A stretch of DNA of 64,000 nucleotides from positions 814,595-878,594 of the forward strand of contig NZ_CABVHU010000001.1 of assembly GCF_902497855.1 (NCBI RefSeq), read 5' to 3'. The position numbers and the translations under genes were made by a program. The notes beneath the pieces are model-generated. The model searched no databases. It was not told the DNA's origin and saw only the letters and a list, made by a program, of their open reading frames with translations. This DNA comes from Pseudomonas fluorescens. GTDB lineage: Bacteria; Pseudomonadota; Gammaproteobacteria; Pseudomonadales; Pseudomonadaceae. Shown piece after piece: positions 63,647 through 64,000 of the stretch; position 1 is the first letter of the stretch; each line of letters opens with the position of its first letter.

Positions 63647-64000
63647 TCATCCGGCGGTGCGAAAGGTGAAGTTGATGCGTTGTTCACCCAGGCGCGAATG
63701 CTGGCCGTCCTTGATCGGCAACACCCCGTGATAACGCAGGCGATCGACGCCGCCCCAGACCACGATGTCGCCATGCAACAACGGCACTCGCTGGCTTTTG
63801 TCACTGCGCTCGAAGCCGCCGAACAGGAACATCGCCGGCAACCCCAGCGACACCGAAACAATCGGCGCTGCCAGGCTGGCTTCGTCCTTGTCCTGGTGCA
63901 ATGACATCTTCGCGCCGGGGGCATAGCGATTGATCAGGCAGGCATCAGGCACGAACCCGGCAAACCCTGCTTCCCGCGCCGCCGCCTGGGCCAGTTCGAA
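63647..64000 (-). CDS. alkB: AlkB alpha-ketoglutarate-dependent dealkylase (partial, 5' end outside the window)
   Basis: The visible 117 C-terminal residues show the AlkB dioxygenase core: the iron ligands in SLHQDKDE (His and Asp), a later His in RYHGVL, and the 2-oxoglutarate-binding RINFTFR. The frame is open to the window edge (FELAQAAAREAGFAGFVPDA). AlkB removes methyl groups from 1-methyladenine and 3-methylcytosine. It is followed by ada on the same strand, so the two probably form an adaptive-response unit. Confidence 0.92.
   Translation of the reverse strand, partial: FELAQAAAREAGFAGFVPDACLINRYAPGAKMSLHQDKDEASLAAPIVSVSLGLPAMFLFGGFERSDKSQRVPLLHGDIVVWGGVDRLRYHGVLPIKDGQHSRLGEQRINFTFRTAG

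Overview
The window is Pseudomonas DNA, most like the P. fluorescens group. This rests on the REP/REPIN palindromes (GTAGGAGC...), the tRNA-Leu remnants and the gene content; no 16S or other marker is present. It has three parts.

(1) About 1-29040 is the late half of a temperate myophage. The head module is HK97-like: small and large terminase, a 53-aa membrane protein, portal, ClpP-type protease, capsid with a coiled-coil delta domain, and connectors. The contractile tail module is Mu/SfV-like: terminator, DUF2635, sheath, tube, a tail chaperone with a -1 frameshift signal, tape measure, and homologues of Mu gpN, gpP and gp45-gp48. Tail fibre and receptor genes follow, one carrying a complete glycerophosphodiester phosphodiesterase domain. 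The lysis cassette is a GH19 endolysin with nested Rz/Rz1 spanins. After it lies an accessory stretch: a protein with a HEPN-like RNxxxH motif, a SleB endolysin relic, a LexA-boxed operon encoding an SRAP (YedK/HMCES) protein, and a DUF2971 gene. It ends at a 3' tRNA-Leu(UAA) fragment with its own terminator, which looks like attR. Integrase, repressor, replication genes and probably the holin are left of the window.

(2) About 29040-53700 is chromosomal or island DNA, bracketed by direct repeats of the tRNA-Leu 3' end and by two different MITE-like elements. It encodes a Nudix hydrolase, a GST and a catabolic cluster: acyl-CoA dehydrogenase, acyl-CoA ligase, a MalT-type LuxR regulator, thiolase, DUF1302, DUF1329, a YCF48-like protein, an MMPL/RND transporter, a radical-SAM sulfatase maturase, SDR, a VOC-VOC-SRPBCC fusion, an exported serine-type arylsulfatase and a cupin dioxygenase. 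A distinctive C-tract/short spacer/G-tract motif occurs five times, always in promoter regions of this cluster, which suggests one regulon. The genes fit uptake of a hydrophobic, probably sulfated, compound, desulfation and CoA-linked breakdown. The substrate cannot be read from sequence.

(3) About 53700-64000 is ordinary chromosome: small hypothetical proteins, topoisomerase IB, modABC with a ModE operator, a nine-copy REPIN tandem array, a nitronate monooxygenase-type flavoprotein, and an alkB-ada adaptive-response pair whose Ada has lost three of its four N-terminal zinc cysteines.
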